Shown here piece after piece: positions 18,383-28,648 of a stretch of 64,000 bases of DNA. Source of the DNA: an uncultured Caulobacterales bacterium (lineage in GTDB: Bacteria; Pseudomonadota; Alphaproteobacteria; Caulobacterales; Maricaulaceae); contig CALFUN010000004.1 of NCBI GenBank assembly GCA_937929915.1, positions 1-64,000 on the forward strand, given 5' to 3'. The translations under genes were made by a program, and so were the position numbers. Numbering within the stretch: position 1 is the stretch's first letter; every line of letters begins with the position of its first letter. The notes below the pieces were generated by a model. It did no database searches and was not told the DNA's origin. It worked only from the letters and a program-made list of their open reading frames with translations.

Positions 18383-19434
18383 GTTGATTCGACAAGTGAC
18401 ATGGGCGCGCGCGCAATGTCAATGTCTGCGACTTTATCCATTAATGTGGACAACCGCGCTTGGGCGGCCTCTCGCGCCAACTCGGCCATGTCCCCAACGC
18501 AATATTGCGCTATCACGGCGCGCTCTAATGCTTTGCCCCTCAGAGGTTTTGCGCCTTTGGCGACTTGCACCATAGCTGCGATTTGTCCTGAACATTGCAA
18601 GGCTATATCACAGCCCGCAGCAAGAGATTGCTCCGTTTTGCGCGTAAGGTTTCCAGTGAGTGCCTTCATGTCCAAATCATCGGTCATGACAAGGCCGTCA
18701 TAACCGATCTCATCTCGAATAAGATGCTTAAAGGCCTTTGGAGAGACGGTCACAGCGCTTTGGGCACTACAAGAATATACCGCATGTGCTGTCATCGCCA
18801 TAGGCGCATCGGACAGGCTTTTAAACGGCACGAAATCTGTTTCACGCAATGTCTCAAAACTTGCCGTAATCTTTGGCAAAGCTTTATGCGAGTCGACAGT
18901 TGCGCGGCCATGGCCCGGGATATGTTTAATCACAGGCACAACGCCGCCGCTCATCAACCCTGCCATAGACGCATGAGCTAAGTCGATAATCTGAGCCGTA
19001 TCTGTGCCAAAAGCCCGATCAGAAATAATCGGGTCTGCATCAGGCTGCGGTAGGTCCAAAACAGGGGCGCAATTTGCGCTTATACCAACATGGCGCAAAT
19101 CATCGGCGATAAGGCGATATGACAGAAAACATGCCTCGCGGCCGTGACTGGCATTTCGTTCATAAAGCGCAGCAAATTTAGCCCCCGATGGATAAGCATT
19201 CCAATGCGGCGGCTTTAGGCGCTGTACGCGCCCGCCTTCTTGGTCAACAAATATCAAGCAATCTCGGCCAACGCTTTGCCGCAAATCAGCGCAGAGCTTT
19301 CTAACCTGCGGCGGGTTTTCAATATTGCGCGAAAAGAGGATGAATGCCCAAGGATTAGCATCGCGAAAAAACGCATGTTCTTCTGCTGTTAATACAGGGC
19401 CAGAACAGCCCACTATAACAGCGAGCGGAGCCAT
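18379..19434 (-). CDS. nagZ: Beta-N-acetylhexosaminidase NagZ
   Basis: A glycoside hydrolase family 3 enzyme that removes N-acetylglucosamine from recycled muropeptides in the cytoplasm. The 351-residue protein shows the diagnostic KHIPGHGRATVDSH loop with its catalytic His-Asp pair and the nucleophile region VMTDDLDMKAL. FVDQEGGRVQRLKPP is also a family block. It overlaps the SPOR gene by one base and scpA by four. This placement next to scpAB is standard in alphaproteobacteria. Confidence 0.95.
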   Translation of the reverse strand: MAPLAVIVGCSGPVLTAEEHAFFRDANPWAFILFSRNIENPPQVRKLCADLRQSVGRDCLIFVDQEGGRVQRLKPPHWNAYPSGAKFAALYERNASHGREACFLSYRLIADDLRHVGISANCAPVLDLPQPDADPIISDRAFGTDTAQIIDLAHASMAGLMSGGVVPVIKHIPGHGRATVDSHKALPKITASFETLRETDFVPFKSLSDAPMAMTAHAVYSCSAQSAVTVSPKAFKHLIRDEIGYDGLVMTDDLDMKALTGNLTRKTEQSLAAGCDIALQCSGQIAAMVQVAKGAKPLRGKALERAVIAQYCVGDMAELAREAAQARLSTLMDKVADIDIARAPMSLVEST

Positions 19435-20198
19435 TATTTACGCGTAACGAAACAGGCTTGGCCTCGAGCTTTGAAACTATTGCATAGTTGCGTTGCAGCC
19501 GCCTTATCGGCAAGCCCTGCGATACGCGTACGAAAGTAAATCCCTTTTTCTTCAAGATCGACACGGCGCACATCAGCGTAAAGACCTTGATTGGTCAGAT
19601 CATTGAACTTTGCATTAATTGTCGTCCAAACTTTCTGCGCGTCATCTTGAGAGCGCACAGAGGCCACTTGCACCACATATTCAGAATTTCCAGCCCGCAC
19701 CGTTGACGTGGTTGCAGGCGGAGGTGTTTTAACGGGCTGCTCGCGCGCAATAGGCTGCGGCTTTGGCGGCGTTTTTATAGGTTGTTGCGTTGTCACAGGC
19801 GCAGGTTTTGGCTCGGCCTTAGGCGGCGTTTGAATAGGCTCTGGCGCTAATATTGTGATAGGCTCTTCAGCCGCTTTTGCAGGATTAACAACGTCTTCTG
19901 GTGTCTTACCGTCCATCACATCAAACACAGTTTTGTCTTGATTAGGCGTTTGGGTGCCGCCAACTTCTTCTGGTGAAACTTTAAAGGGGGTGTTTTCAGC
20001 CGTAATCTTTGGCGGATCGCCTCGGTCACGCACGCCAGGTTGATAGAGTTTTAGCACGAGCAAAGCTGCCAGCAATAGGATGCCGCAACCGACGAAAAAC
20101 TTCACAAGCCCTTGGCGTCCTGAACTATCGCGTACATCAAAGGGCGTTAGCTCATCATTTGCAGGCTGCATATCTGGCGAAAATTCTGTATCACTCAT
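19434..20198 (-). CDS. SPOR-domain cell-envelope protein
   Basis: A 254-residue bitopic membrane protein. A cytoplasmic tail of about 32 residues precedes a membrane helix (about 33-52). A periplasmic Pro/Lys/Thr-rich linker with repeated KTPPKPQP-like units runs to about residue 175. The C-terminal SPOR domain (YVVQVASVRSQDDAQKVW to the end) binds glycan strands lacking stem peptides at division sites. It is first in the run SPOR-nagZ-scpA-scpB. In many relatives argS lies between it and dgt; here only a 163-base gap is found. Confidence 0.88.
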   Translation of the reverse strand: MSDTEFSPDMQPANDELTPFDVRDSSGRQGLVKFFVGCGILLLAALLVLKLYQPGVRDRGDPPKITAENTPFKVSPEEVGGTQTPNQDKTVFDVMDGKTPEDVVNPAKAAEEPITILAPEPIQTPPKAEPKPAPVTTQQPIKTPPKPQPIAREQPVKTPPPATTSTVRAGNSEYVVQVASVRSQDDAQKVWTTINAKFNDLTNQGLYADVRRVDLEEKGIYFRTRIAGLADKAAATQLCNSFKARGQACFVTRK

Positions 20199-20360
20199 TT
20201 TGCTTACTCTTATTCACCGCGTTCCATGTGATATACGCAGCTTTCAGAGTCCCTTAATTCTGCGCGTATCATATATCAAATCCAAAGCGCAGTTGACTTA
20301 ACTTTACGTCAGGAAACTTACCTGTAATGGTTAAGTAACTCTTACAATTCGACCTAAAAC

Positions 20361-21578
20361 TTAGATTTGCCCTAAAAACCCCGTGACAGAAAACAGCTTA
20401 CGATGCTCGGAAATCGCGTAGCTATCTGTCATGCCCGCAATATGGTCGCAAATAATACGCGCCGTTTGCGCTGTATTGGCTCCGTCGCATTGCACCCGTA
20501 GCTCTGTTGGCAAAATATCAGGGTCAGCTATGAATAGCTCAAACAGCTCTTTTACAACACGCCCCGCCTGCCCCATCATGCGGTTCACCTTATAATGCTT
20601 ATACATGTTTTCATGCAGGAACTTACGGAGCGGTGCTTCTTTTTCGCGAAAGCCATCCGAGAAGTCACAAATTGGGCGATCAAGCGCGCGTATATCATCT
20701 GCACTTTGCGGATTGGTTTTTTCAAGCCGCCTACGGGTTTCCTCAAGAACATCTGCGACCATATAGCCAATCAAATCACGTACAGCCTCATGTATCATTC
20801 TATCTTCGGAAATATCAGGATAGCGGCGGCGCACATCTGCAAAAGCTTGCCCCACAACAGGCACATCCGATACATCCGCAACTGTAAATAACCCCGCGCG
20901 CAAACCATCATCAATATCATGATTATTATAAGCAATATCATCCGCCAGCGCCGCGACCTGCGCTTCTGGCCCTGCAAAAGTGCCTAGCTCCAATGCCTCC
21001 CAATCAGGAATAGCCGTGAGCGCCCATGGCAAATCATCTACATCGGACGGTGTATTTACAAGCGGGCCATTATGCTTGGCGATGCCTTCCAAAGTTTCCC
21101 ATGTCAGGTTCAAACCATCAAATTCCGCATAGCGCCCTTCCAGATGTGTCACAATTCGTAATGTTTGGGCATTATGGTCAAACCCTGCATAAGGCGCCAT
21201 ACATGCCGCCAGTGCATCTTCGCCAGAATGGCCAAATGGCGGATGGCCTAAATCATGGGCGAGCGCCAGACATTCGGCCAAGTCCTCATCTAATCCCAGC
21301 ACCCGCGCTATAGAGCGTGCGATTTGCGAGACTTCGAGACTATGGGTAAGGCGCGTGCGGTAATAATCTCCTTCATGGGCGACAAAAACCTGTGTTTTAC
21401 CTTTAAGGCGGCGAAAGGCCGAGCTGTGAATGATTCGGTCTTTATCGCGCTGAAACGGACTACGCTCAGAACTGCTGGGTTGCGGTAAAGTCCGCCCGCG
21501 GCAATGATTCGGATCTGATGCGTAAATCGCCCGCGTACGGCGCGCTGATGAAAATTTTGTTACGTTTTTATCGGGCAT
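20361..21578 (-). CDS. dgt: Deoxyguanosinetriphosphate triphosphohydrolase-like protein
   Basis: An HD-domain dNTP triphosphohydrolase of 405 residues, which releases triphosphate from dNTPs and helps balance nucleotide pools. The metal-binding HD residues are in RTRLTHSLEVSQIARSIAR and ALAHDLGHPPFGHSGE, with a further Asp in LADDIAYNNHDIDDG. The N-terminal RDKDRIIHSSAFRRLKGKTQV segment is typical of the bacterial dGTPase-like group (type 2). It is divergent from erpA with a 71-base gap to the chosen erpA start. Which nucleotide it prefers cannot be read from sequence. Confidence 0.92.
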   Translation of the reverse strand: MPDKNVTKFSSARRTRAIYASDPNHCRGRTLPQPSSSERSPFQRDKDRIIHSSAFRRLKGKTQVFVAHEGDYYRTRLTHSLEVSQIARSIARVLGLDEDLAECLALAHDLGHPPFGHSGEDALAACMAPYAGFDHNAQTLRIVTHLEGRYAEFDGLNLTWETLEGIAKHNGPLVNTPSDVDDLPWALTAIPDWEALELGTFAGPEAQVAALADDIAYNNHDIDDGLRAGLFTVADVSDVPVVGQAFADVRRRYPDISEDRMIHEAVRDLIGYMVADVLEETRRRLEKTNPQSADDIRALDRPICDFSDGFREKEAPLRKFLHENMYKHYKVNRMMGQAGRVVKELFELFIADPDILPTELRVQCDGANTAQTARIICDHIAGMTDSYAISEHRKLFSVTGFLGQI

Positions 21579-21649
21579 ATTTATGTTTCACAAACTTATG
21601 TCGCGCTCTTATCTCTTCACATTGAGATTCTATGCCCTATATAAACATT

Positions 21650-21988
21650 ATGAGCACAATGACTACACCCGTTACACTCTCGGCTTCGGCTGCTAAGCAA
21701 ATCAATCTTATTATGGCCAAACAAGGTTTTGATAAATATCTGCGTGTTGCTGTCGAAGGCGGCGGTTGTTCTGGGTTTCAATATACATTTGATTTCGCTG
21801 ATACGCCCAATGCTGATGATCTCATCTTAGAGCGCGACGGGGCCAAAGTCCTAATTGATGAAATGAGCCTTGAATTTATCGAAGGCTCTGAAATTGACTA
21901 TGCCAATGAGCTTATTGGGGCCGCATTTAAAATAAATAACCCGAATGCGACGGCAAATTGCGGCTGCGGCACAAGTTTTAGCGTTTAG
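21650..21988 (+). CDS. erpA: Iron-sulfur cluster insertion protein ErpA
   Basis: An A-type carrier that delivers Fe-S clusters to apoproteins. The three cluster cysteines are in GGGCSGFQYTF and the C-terminal NCGCGTSF motif. The chosen start at 21650 gives 112 residues, close to the family norm. Other starts are possible at 21632 (six residues longer) and 21659. dgt-erpA divergence is common in alphaproteobacteria. In this window, lipoate synthase and biotin synthase are both likely clients. Confidence 0.92.
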   Translation: MSTMTTPVTLSASAAKQINLIMAKQGFDKYLRVAVEGGGCSGFQYTFDFADTPNADDLILERDGAKVLIDEMSLEFIEGSEIDYANELIGAAFKINNPNATANCGCGTSFSV

Positions 21989-22059
21989 GCAGTTAGAAAC
22001 ACTCAAATAACATATAATTTTGGAAAAAATTTCTCACTTAAAGCCAATAGAGTGCTTTC

Positions 22060-22473
22060 ATGACAGCGATTGTACATTTAGCGATTCCCGCAGGGGATCT
22101 GAGGACTACGGTTAAGTTTTACACGGATGTGCTTGGCTGCACGCTCGGTAATGGCGAAGATGGCCGCTGGGTGGATGTCAATTTCTGGGGCAATGAACTT
22201 ACGCTACACCAAAGTGAAGAGCAGTTGCCTAATGTCCGCCATGATGTTGATATGGGGGCCGTTCTTGTGCCGCATTTTGGCGTTCATCTGACGCAGGACG
22301 AATTTGACGGTGTGAAAACCCGCATTGCCAAAGCTGGCTTGACCTATATTGATGAGCCTTATCGCCGCTTCAAAGGTGATAAATATGAGCAAGAAACATT
22401 TTTCATCGCCGATCCAAACAACAATATCCTTGAGATTAAAACGATGAAAAACCCAGAGGTTTTATTCCCTTAG
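22060..22473 (+). CDS. VOC-family (glyoxalase/dioxygenase fold) protein
   Basis: A 137-residue single-module vicinal-oxygen-chelate protein. The typical N-terminal strand HLAIPAGDLRTTVKFYTDVLGC carries a metal-ligand His, and the C-terminal ETFFIADPNNNILEIK carries a ligand Glu. Two further His are in the ELTLHQSEE and PHFGVHL segments. VOC proteins range from glyoxalases to resistance proteins, so the substrate is not known. It follows erpA by 71 bases and is convergent with nsrR. A CTTAGT/ACTAAG stem spans the gap between the two stops (22469-22489). Confidence 0.8.
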   Translation: MTAIVHLAIPAGDLRTTVKFYTDVLGCTLGNGEDGRWVDVNFWGNELTLHQSEEQLPNVRHDVDMGAVLVPHFGVHLTQDEFDGVKTRIAKAGLTYIDEPYRRFKGDKYEQETFFIADPNNNILEIKTMKNPEVLFP

Positions 22474-22489
22474 TCCTCTAAGAACTAAG
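22469..22489. terminator. Stem-loop between convergent VOC and nsrR genes
   Basis: CTTAGT (22469-22474) and ACTAAG (22484-22489) form a six-base stem around a nine-base loop, exactly between two convergent stop codons. There is no T-run, so it is a weak terminator candidate at best. Confidence 0.3.
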
Positions 22490-22491
22490 AC

Positions 22492-22926
22492 TTAATCACC
22501 TGCCAAAAGGGCTTTTAAGGCCATGTCTTTTTGGGCCACATCAGCTAGGCTATAGCCCTCTAAAACCTTATAAAACTCAATTTGCGCCTGCGCTAATGCC
22601 CCTTTCAAGCCGCAAGCGGGCCTAATGCAGCACGCTCCGCCAGTCTCGCGCAGACAATCAACCAAGATTGTCCCAGCTTCCGTCGCTTTCACGATGTGGC
22701 CAATATTAATCTCGCGTGGATGTTGATTAAGACGAATACCGCCAAACCGTCCGCGCTCGGATTTCACATAGCCCTCCCTGACCAGCCATTGCGCAGCTTT
22801 CGCAACATGGTGAAAGGAAATATCATAAGCTTTTGCGATTTCATCCGCCGTGGATTTACAGCCATCATGCACTGCCAAATAGATTAAGACGCGCAACGTA
22901 TAATCAGAAAAAGTCGTAATATTCAT
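22492..22926 (-). CDS. nsrR: Rrf2-family nitric-oxide-sensing repressor, NsrR-like
   Basis: A 144-residue winged-helix repressor whose Fe-S cluster is destroyed by nitric oxide. The start MNITTFSDYTLRVLIYLAVH is typical of NsrR, so the ATG at 22926 was chosen over an upstream start 20 codons longer. The cluster-binding cysteines are C91, C99 or C100, and C105 (DCLRETGGACCIRPAC). The wing RGRFGGIRL is present. It is divergent from a small membrane protein gene and a truncated globin gene, which it probably represses. IscR and RirA are less likely given the start motif and cysteine spacing. Confidence 0.88.
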   Translation of the reverse strand: MNITTFSDYTLRVLIYLAVHDGCKSTADEIAKAYDISFHHVAKAAQWLVREGYVKSERGRFGGIRLNQHPREINIGHIVKATEAGTILVDCLRETGGACCIRPACGLKGALAQAQIEFYKVLEGYSLADVAQKDMALKALLAGD

Positions 22927-22960
22927 AGCGCAGTTTCCACCATAACTTTCAAAGTCTAAC

Positions 22961-22989
22961 TTGACATATATGACATGACAAGACATAAT
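22961..22989 (+). promoter_or_regulatory. Sigma-70-type promoter for the globin operon
   Basis: TTGACA (22961-22966), a 17-base spacer and CATAAT (22984-22989) form a near-consensus promoter. Transcription would start about 25 bases before the ATG at 23022. It faces away from nsrR. Confidence 0.6.
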
Positions 22990-23006
22990 ACGTATATTAA
23001 ATACTT
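22980..23006. promoter_or_regulatory. Candidate NsrR operator over the globin promoter
   Basis: An imperfect palindrome starting with AAG and ending with CTT, centred on ATACGTAT, overlaps the -10 box and start region. NsrR sites are AT-rich paired half sites of the AAGATGCATTT type; the fit here is partial. The place suits repression. Confidence 0.35.
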
Positions 23007-23021
23007 ATTAAAAAGTTCCTC

Positions 23022-23192
23022 ATGGCAATATTACGCATACTCACCCATATATTTCTCCTGCCCGGTACGCTCATCCTCTCAATGCTCAATATTTCTGTTG
23101 AAAGTGACGGCGGCGTGTTCCGCTCGCTTATCAATATGATTGTGTGGGGATTTGTCTGCGTATTCGCCGCCTTGCCCTTTATGATCCCCTAG
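23022..23192 (+). CDS. Small two-helix membrane protein upstream of the truncated globin
   Basis: A 56-residue ORF. Two hydrophobic helices, about residues 5-24 and 38-55, flank a short polar loop (SVESDGG). It lies 30 bases downstream of the promoter at 22961-22989 and ends two bases before the globin ATG, so it is very probably translated and coupled to it. No family is recognised. Its place under likely NsrR control suggests a role linked to nitric oxide or a membrane partner of the globin; both are inference. Confidence 0.6.
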   Translation: MAILRILTHIFLLPGTLILSMLNISVESDGGVFRSLINMIVWGFVCVFAALPFMIP

Positions 23193-23194
23193 CT

Positions 23195-23626
23195 ATGAGC
23201 GAGTTATTTAGTGAAGACGATATTCAACGCCTTGTGCAGAGTTTTTATGCGCGGGTGAGGCAAGACGATATGCTTGCGCCGATATTTGCGACCAAAATCA
23301 AAGAAGACGCTTGGGACGCACATATGGATCATATTGCCACCTTTTGGAGTTCAATTCTGCGAAAATCTAAGCAGTTTTCAGGCAACCCCATGCAAAAGCA
23401 CACCAATATTCACGGCCTGACCCCCGCGCATTTCACCCATTGGCTCGCCTTATTTCAAGACACAGCCCAGAAAGTCTTATCAGCTAAGCAAGCGGCCACA
23501 GTCGACATGTTCGCTAGACGCATAGCCCAAAGCCTGCAAATGGGCCTTGCCTTTAATTATGAAAAATCGGGTCATATAGACAACCCCTTTTCAGATTTTG
23601 GGATTAAGACGCGCGGGCGGAGGTGA
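23195..23626 (+). CDS. Group III truncated hemoglobin
   Basis: A 143-residue heme protein. The pattern IQRLVQSFYARVRQDDMLAPIF, then HMDHIATFWSSIL, then HTNIHGLTPAHFTHWLALFQDT fits the group III (trHbP) globins, which include the Campylobacter Ctb protein and are linked to nitric oxide or oxygen handling. The start at 23195 was chosen because the 17 codons upstream in frame overlap the 56-residue gene and read as non-globin. It is the second gene of the operon divergent from nsrR. Nitric oxide detoxification is a sound inference from context. Confidence 0.88.
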   Translation: MSELFSEDDIQRLVQSFYARVRQDDMLAPIFATKIKEDAWDAHMDHIATFWSSILRKSKQFSGNPMQKHTNIHGLTPAHFTHWLALFQDTAQKVLSAKQAATVDMFARRIAQSLQMGLAFNYEKSGHIDNPFSDFGIKTRGRR

Positions 23627-23726
23627 ACGTGTAAACCTGCAATACGTCTTAAACTGGCTATCATGCGTTCACTATCCGAATACATTTCAACATGATAAAA
23701 GACGGTTATTTGGGAAATAAATCTCT

Positions 23727-24746
23727 CTACTCCCCTTCAATTCCCAATCTTGCGAATAGCGTTCTATCTTCGCTCTCGCTTGGGTTATCTGTCGTCAGGA
23801 GCGTTTCGCCGACAAAGATTGAGTTGGCACCCGCCATGAAACAAAGCGCTTGCGCTTCATCACTCATCTCTTCGCGCCCCGCAGAAAGACGCACATAGGA
23901 TTCGGGCATCATGATACGGGCTACGGCAATAAGTCTTGCAAATTCAATCGGATGGACAGCTTTGCTATCCCCGAGCGGCGTCCCCGCGACGGGAACAAGC
24001 GCGTTAATTGGTACAGATTCTGGTGCTGGATTAAGATTTGCTAGAGCCAAGAGCAGCCCGATCCGATCTTCGGCCTGCTCGCCCATACCAACAATACCAC
24101 CGCAACATACTTTCATACCGCTCTCGCGCACAAGATTGAGCGTATGCAAGCGGTCTTCAAATGTGCGCGTAGAAATGACCCGGCCATAATCTTCGGGGGC
24201 TGTATCGATATTATGATTGTAATAATCCAATCCAGATTGTGATAAGCGCTCGGCTTGATTTGGCGATAACATGCCAAGCGTCATACACGTCTCAAGCCCC
24301 ATCGCCTTGACTTCGGACACCATTTCGCACAACGCGTCCATATCGCGGTCTTTTGGCTCGCGCCACGCAGCGCCCATACAAAACCGCCCCGCTCCGCCCG
24401 CTTTGGCCTTGCGCGCCGCAGCGATAACGACATCACTATCCATAAGTTTACTAGCCTTCAGACCCGTATCAAAATGCGCTGATTGATTACAATAGCCGCA
24501 ATCTTCCGCGCAGCCGCCCGTCTTAATCGATAAGAGCTGTGACATCTGCACCTTATTGGCCGCATGATATTCACGGTGAATCGTTTGCGCCTTGAGGAGC
24601 AAGTCCATAAATGGCAAAGCAAATAGCGCATCGACTTGCGCGCGCGTCCATGTTTGCGCAGTTGGGTGCGGAGCGTAGTTTTCAGGCAGCTTCGGGGCCG
24701 CTTTCGGCTTTGATTTGGCTTTTAGAGTATCAATTATAAGCGCCAT
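23727..24746 (-). CDS. bioB: Biotin synthase
   Basis: A radical SAM enzyme that inserts sulfur into dethiobiotin. The radical SAM cysteines are in [16 protein letters not shown] (CxxxCxxC). Other family blocks are [28 protein letters not shown] and [10 protein letters not shown], which provide ligands of the second [2Fe-2S] cluster. At 339 residues it is of normal length. It stands alone, without other bio genes. accB and accC, whose product uses biotin, are 4 kb away on the other strand. Convergent with the globin gene. Confidence 0.96.
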   Translation of the reverse strand: MALIIDTLKAKSKPKAAPKLPENYAPHPTAQTWTRAQVDALFALPFMDLLLKAQTIHREYHAANKVQMSQLLSIKTGGCAEDCGYCNQSAHFDTGLKASKLMDSDVVIAAARKAKAGGAGRFCMGAAWREPKDRDMDALCEMVSEVKAMGLETCMTLGMLSPNQAERLSQSGLDYYNHNIDTAPEDYGRVISTRTFEDRLHTLNLVRESGMKVCCGGIVGMGEQAEDRIGLLLALANLNPAPESVPINALVPVAGTPLGDSKAVHPIEFARLIAVARIMMPESYVRLSAGREEMSDEAQALCFMAGANSIFVGETLLTTDNPSESEDRTLFARLGIEGE

Positions 24747-24851
24747 AATGTCGTCTACCTTGGTTGCGTCTATCGTAATGATGATTTCGTCTTATGACGG
24801 GTGTTACGGATTTTATCAATCTGTTTCAAATCTGCTTTATGCAATCTATCC

Positions 24852-26504
<1,653 letters not shown>

Positions 26505-26541
26505 TTATTCGCGCAGTCGAATATCCGCTACGCAGCCCGCT

Positions 26542-26934
26542 TTAGGGGTCAGGGGTTGTTTCAGTTTCGGGCGTTTCAGGCGCTGTTGGCGCGGGCGTTT
26601 CCGTCACTGGAGTTTCCTCCTCTAACGGGGGTGTTATATCCTGCGACTCGGCGGGTGCCGTCAAGGGCGCAACCGCATTTGTATCATCAAAAAGCGAGCT
26701 ATCTTTGTTTTCGATGTTGAAAACTACAGATAAGGCCAAACAATTTACAATAAATACGGCCCCTAAGATTCCTGTCATACGCGCAATAGAGGTCGTCGCC
26801 GAGCGGCCAGACATAAGACCGCCGCCCCCGCCGCCGCCAATCCCAAGCGCGCCCCCTTCAGAGCGCTGAATCAGAATAAGCCCCGTCAGAATGATACTGA
26901 TAATCAGTTGGACGATAAGCAATACATTAGACAT
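26542..26934 (-). CDS. secG: Preprotein translocase subunit SecG
   Basis: The third subunit of the SecYEG channel. Two membrane helices are visible, about residues 3-22 and 52-72. Between them lies LIQRSEGGALGIGGGGGGGLMSGRSA, the family signature, here with a long Gly run. The C-terminal 45 residues are a Pro/Thr/Glu-rich tail (ETPVTETPAPTAPETPETE) of a kind often seen in alphaproteobacteria. It lies directly upstream of pyrG on the minus strand. Identity is secure. Confidence 0.93.
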   Translation of the reverse strand: MSNVLLIVQLIISIILTGLILIQRSEGGALGIGGGGGGGLMSGRSATTSIARMTGILGAVFIVNCLALSVVFNIENKDSSLFDDTNAVAPLTAPAESQDITPPLEEETPVTETPAPTAPETPETETTPDP

Positions 26935-27040
26935 AAAGGTCTCTTAAATTAATAATTAAGCGCGCCGATTAAACCAAATAGATTGGAATGGCTAGAGGGA
27001 ATTACAAGGGTATCTGACGTGATTGGGTTAAATTAAATCT

Positions 27041-27074
27041 GCCCCTAAATCAAACCGGCCCCTAAATCAAACCG
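27041..27074. repeat. 17-bp tandem duplication at the thiG stop codon
   Basis: GCCCCTAAATCAAACCG occurs twice in direct tandem (27041-27057 and 27058-27074). The right copy includes the last codons and stop of thiG; the left copy lies just beyond the stop. Similar events touch the stops of ntrC and of the gene at 58853. Confidence 0.9.
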
Positions 27075-27850
27075 GCTAAGGGGCTGCTGGGGTCAGCATA
27101 CATCTTACGCGGCATACGCCCCGCCAAATAAGCTTCGCGTCCTGCTATTACAGCGTGTTTCATCGCGCGGGCCATTTGAACAGGATCTTTCGCGCTGGCA
27201 ATCGCTGTATTCATCAAGACACCATCACAGCCAAGCTCCATGGCAACTGTCGCATCTGATGCCGTGCCTACGCCCGCATCAACAATGACAGGGACTTTGG
27301 TTTGCTCAACAATCAAGCGAATATTGACAGGATTTTGAATCCCAAGTCCTGAACCAATAGGCGCGCCAAGCGGCATAATCGCAGCGCAGCCCATATCCTC
27401 TAATTTACGTGCAAAGACAGGGTCGTCGGAACAATAGACCATGACCTCAAAACCATCTTTGAGCAAAAGCTCTGCGGCGCGCAATGTTTCTTCCATATCT
27501 GGATAAAGGTGTTTCGGGTCAGACAAAACTTCGAGCTTCACCAAATCCCAGCCGCCAGCCTCGCGCGCAAGACGCAGCGTGCGTACAGCATCTTCGCCCG
27601 TAAAACAGCCCGCCGTATTGGGCAAATATGTTGTTTTTTCAGGATCGATAAAATCAGCCAGCATAGGCTGATGCGGATCGCTAATATTGACACGGCGCAC
27701 GGCCACCGTAACCATATCCGCGCCAGAGGCCTCAAGCGCCGCCGCATTTTCTGCGTAATCTTTATATTTGCCCGTGCCAATAATAAGCCGCGAGTTAAAC
27801 TCACGACCTGCAACGACTAACGTGTCAGATGATGTTGGCTTTTGTGACAT
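27062..27850 (-). CDS. thiG: Thiazole synthase ThiG
   Basis: ThiG builds the thiazole phosphate moiety of thiamine from deoxyxylulose phosphate, dehydroglycine or iminoglycine, and ThiS thiocarboxylate. The 262-residue TIM-barrel protein carries the Schiff-base lysine in [13 protein letters not shown] and phosphate-binding loops at [13 protein letters not shown] and [15 protein letters not shown]. Its ATG overlaps the thiS stop by one base (TGATG). No other thi gene or TPP riboswitch is seen nearby. The 3' end is duplicated in tandem (see 27041-27074). Confidence 0.97.
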   Translation of the reverse strand: MSQKPTSSDTLVVAGREFNSRLIIGTGKYKDYAENAAALEASGADMVTVAVRRVNISDPHQPMLADFIDPEKTTYLPNTAGCFTGEDAVRTLRLAREAGGWDLVKLEVLSDPKHLYPDMEETLRAAELLLKDGFEVMVYCSDDPVFARKLEDMGCAAIMPLGAPIGSGLGIQNPVNIRLIVEQTKVPVIVDAGVGTASDATVAMELGCDGVLMNTAIASAKDPVQMARAMKHAVIAGREAYLAGRMPRKMYADPSSPLAGLI

Positions 27851-28065
27851 CAGCCCCCCCCAATAAAATGTATAATCTCAAGCTTATCTTGATTTTCTAG
27901 CTGTATATCCGCATAGCTCGATTTCGGTACGACAGCCATATTGCGCTCAATCGCTATTTTACGAGTCGGCAATTCCAAATGCGTGATAAGGCCTGCGACA
28001 GTCAAGCCGTCAGGTATATCGTCATAATCTTTACCGTTGATAATCAGATGCACGCTTAAATCCAT
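27850..28065 (-). CDS. thiS: Sulfur carrier protein ThiS
   Basis: A ubiquitin-like carrier of 71 residues that is adenylated and thiocarboxylated on its C-terminal Gly-Gly. The terminal GGG is present after KLEIIHFI. The ATG at 28065 ([12 protein letters not shown]) was chosen; an in-frame TTG at 28083 would add six residues. It is coupled to thiG by a one-base overlap and divergent from aroQ. The N-terminal start differs slightly from typical 66-residue ThiS proteins but the fold signature is clear. Confidence 0.92.
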   Translation of the reverse strand: MDLSVHLIINGKDYDDIPDGLTVAGLITHLELPTRKIAIERNMAVVPKSSYADIQLENQDKLEIIHFIGGG

Positions 28066-28134
28066 ATATGACACGTCAATCAAAGCTTGTCGCTTTTGCT
28101 GCGTCCCGTTAACATGAGAAAAACGGAAACTTCA

Positions 28135-28575
28135 ATGTCAAAAACATTATATATCCTTAACGGGCCAAACCTTAACCTATTGGGCAATCGAGAGCCTGAG
28201 ATTTATGGCGCTAAAACCCTCAACGACATAGAGGCAGACTGCAGGGCCTTTGCCAAAGATGCGGGTTACGACATCATATTCAAGCAATCCAACATCGAAG
28301 GCGAGATTGTTAATCATATTCAAGACGCAGGTTCAAACGCAGCAGGTCTTATCATAAATCCTGCTGCCTATACACATACATCCGTCGCCATTCATGACGC
28401 GCTCAAAGCTATAGACATTCCCTGTGTTGAAATACATCTCTCCCAACCTGCAAAACGTGAGAGTTTTCGGCAAATTTCTTTTGTATCTCAGGCGGTCACA
28501 GGCACAATTAGCGGTTTTGGTGCAAACTCTTATATTTTAGGGCTGCAAGCGCTGATAAATCTGTTAAGAAAGTAA
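28135..28575 (+). CDS. aroQ: 3-dehydroquinate dehydratase, type II
   Basis: AroQ catalyses the third step of the shikimate pathway. Family blocks are ILNGPNLNLLGNREPEIYG with the catalytic Tyr, FKQSNIEGEIVNHIQ, INPAAYTHTSVAIHDAL and VEIHLSQPAKRESFR. The start at 28135 gives 146 residues, the usual size; ATG at 28114 or TTG at 28087 would extend it. It leads into accB and accC on the same strand, a common alphaproteobacterial arrangement. A GAGCGA/TCGCTC stem (28590-28609) follows it. Confidence 0.95.
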   Translation: MSKTLYILNGPNLNLLGNREPEIYGAKTLNDIEADCRAFAKDAGYDIIFKQSNIEGEIVNHIQDAGSNAAGLIINPAAYTHTSVAIHDALKAIDIPCVEIHLSQPAKRESFRQISFVSQAVTGTISGFGANSYILGLQALINLLRK

Positions 28576-28589
28576 AATTATACAAATGC

Positions 28590-28609
28590 GAGCGAATCTA
28601 TTATCGCTC
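28590..28609 (+). terminator. Stem-loop between aroQ and accB
   Basis: GAGCGA (28590-28595) pairs with TCGCTC (28604-28609) around an eight-base loop, 15 bases after the aroQ stop and 40 before accB. It lacks a following T-run, so it may act as an attenuator or RNA-stability element instead of a full terminator. Confidence 0.35.
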
Positions 28610-28648
28610 TGACAACAACAATACGCAGACCAAAAAAGAGAACATCCT

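Noticed and set aside
28066-28134. TPP riboswitch upstream of thiS
   Set aside because: The gap between divergent thiS and aroQ is about 70 bases and holds no THI-box-like sequence.
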